The position numbers and the translations under genes were made by a program. The notes under the pieces were generated by a model, which worked only from the letters and a program-made list of their open reading frames with translations, was not told where the DNA came from and searched no databases. Positions 5,628-6,359 of a DNA stretch of 6,359 nt are shown in pieces (positions within the stretch are counted from its first letter, which is position 1; each line of letters opens with the position of its first letter). The stretch comes from Paenibacillus sp. UBA6285 (GTDB lineage Bacteria; Bacillota; Bacilli; Paenibacillales; Paenibacillaceae): NCBI GenBank assembly GCA_002438345.1, contig DJUJ01000039.1, forward strand, positions 19,652-26,010, written 5' to 3'.

Positions 5628-6359
5628 ATGAAAAAGATGTGGCGAGGTCTTATGACCGGAATATTAGGAATTAGTATGTTATTAGGATCTCTTGGCAGCG
5701 TATCTGCCGCTCCCGTGCCTAAGGATATTCAAGGTCACTGGGCCCAAGGTCAGCTACAGGAATGGCTAGATAGAGGATATCTTGGAGGATATCCTGATGG
5801 AACAGTGAAACCAAACAAGGCAATTACTCGTGGTGAGTATGTAACTCTGATAAATCGCCTGTTCGGCTTTACACAAAAAGCAACAGTAAGTTTTAAAGAT
5901 ATGAAAAGCACAAACTGGAACTACAGCGAGGTGGCTAAAGCCGTGAAAGCTGGATATATCGGTGGATACGAGGACAATACGTTCCGCCCTAATAATCCGC
6001 TCACTAGACAAGAAGCAGCTGTGATTACTGCAAAATTACTTAAATTGAACACCAATACGACTTCGAACAAATTTAAAGACAATGCACAAATTGCAGCATG
6101 GGCAAAAGGTGCAGTAGCCGCTGCAGCAGATAAGAAGATTATTAACGGTTATCCGGATGGAACCTTCGGTCCTAAGAGATCGTTAACACGTGCGGAGGCT
6201 GTTGGTATTATTAATAGTTCAGTCATCCACTACCCAGGTAGCGGCACAGGTGGTGGTGTAATCCCTACACCAACGCCAACGGCAACTCCGACACCAATAG
6301 CTACACCAATGCCAACAGCTACTCCAGGTGGCGGTAGTGGTGGTGGCGGAAATGTCACA
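5628..6359 (+). CDS. Secreted SLH-domain cell-surface protein, N-terminal part (3' end beyond window)
   Basis: The 244 visible codons run off the window. Residues 1-27 form a signal peptide: MKKMWRG basic start, a hydrophobic core (GILGISMLLG) and cleavage probably after VSA27. Three S-layer homology domains follow, at ~31-81, ~88-140 and ~148-202. Each has the (F/V)xD start, a GY(P/E)D-T/N central motif (GGYPDGT, GGYEDNTF, NGYPDGTF) and a TR-E motif (ITRGE, LTRQE, LTRAE). Three such repeats make the usual anchor to pyruvylated secondary cell-wall polysaccharide, placing the protein on the outer surface. A Pro/Thr-rich linker and a Gly-rich stretch (~204-243) then lead to a downstream domain I cannot see, so the function is unknown beyond surface attachment. 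The start at 5628 has an excellent ribosome binding site (GGAGGGTGAT) and yields the signal peptide. An in-frame ATG at 5472 would add 52 residues but has no ribosome binding site and would bury the signal peptide. Confidence 0.93.
   Translation, partial: MKKMWRGLMTGILGISMLLGSLGSVSAAPVPKDIQGHWAQGQLQEWLDRGYLGGYPDGTVKPNKAITRGEYVTLINRLFGFTQKATVSFKDMKSTNWNYSEVAKAVKAGYIGGYEDNTFRPNNPLTRQEAAVITAKLLKLNTNTTSNKFKDNAQIAAWAKGAVAAAADKKIINGYPDGTFGPKRSLTRAEAVGIINSSVIHYPGSGTGGGVIPTPTPTATPTPIATPMPTATPGGGSGGGGNVT
6264..6326 (+). repeat. Pro/Thr linker-encoding simple repeat
   Basis: This run of ACN-CCN and GCN-ACN-CCN codons encodes alternating (TP) and (ATP/ATPTP) units at residues 213-233 of the SLH protein, flanked by Gly-rich segments. 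It is a flexible spacer between the wall anchor and the unseen domain, and a typical site of length variation between strains. Confidence 0.7.

Noticed and set aside
5766..6011. Minus-strand ORF of 81 codons inside the SLH gene
   Set aside because: It is antisense to SLH repeats 1 and 2, which are unambiguous.
1..6359. CRISPR arrays, insertion sequences, tRNA or rRNA genes, T-box or riboswitch leaders
   Set aside because: I saw no regularly spaced repeats, transposase motifs, cloverleaf pattern or conserved riboswitch core on either strand.

Overview
The window looks like a chromosomal segment from a motile, low-to-moderate GC Gram-positive bacterium of the order Bacillales, most likely Paenibacillus or a close relative. 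The clues are strong GGAGG-type ribosome binding sites, frequent TTG start codons, a SigD-type flagellar promoter, Firmicutes-style flaG-fliD-fliS-fliT order, a Bacillus-type cold shock protein and an S-layer homology (SLH) protein. All genes are on the + strand.

Region 1 (1-1796) is the end of what looks like a flagellin-glycosylation cluster. It opens with the last 25 codons of a probable CMP-nonulosonate cytidylyltransferase (NeuA/PseF/legionaminate type). A DUF2920-like alpha/beta hydrolase follows, with an extra C-terminal helical domain. The 5' end of this second gene is abnormal: conserved-looking sequence continues upstream of the only in-frame start, and one base too many in a T-run separates it from an ATG at 239.

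Region 2 (1851-4939) is the filament-assembly operon. A near-consensus SigD promoter precedes flaG, then fliD (filament cap), fliS (flagellin chaperone) and a small FliT-like protein overlapping fliS, and a strong intrinsic terminator closes the unit. The genes work together in building the filament: FliS and FliT are export chaperones, FliD caps the growing filament and FlaG is a filament-length or assembly factor. The glycosylation genes upstream would decorate the flagellin they handle.

Region 3 (4940-5404) is a monocistronic cold-shock gene with its own SigA promoter, a short leader with a hairpin, two adjacent palindromes upstream of the -35 box, and its own terminator.

Region 4 (5405-6359) holds a non-coding stretch and then the start of a secreted SLH-domain cell-surface protein (signal peptide, three SLH repeats, Pro/Thr and Gly linkers) that runs off the window.

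Most of the window is conventional. The parts most worth a second look are the two-domain hydrolase with its disrupted start and the paired palindromes upstream of csp.
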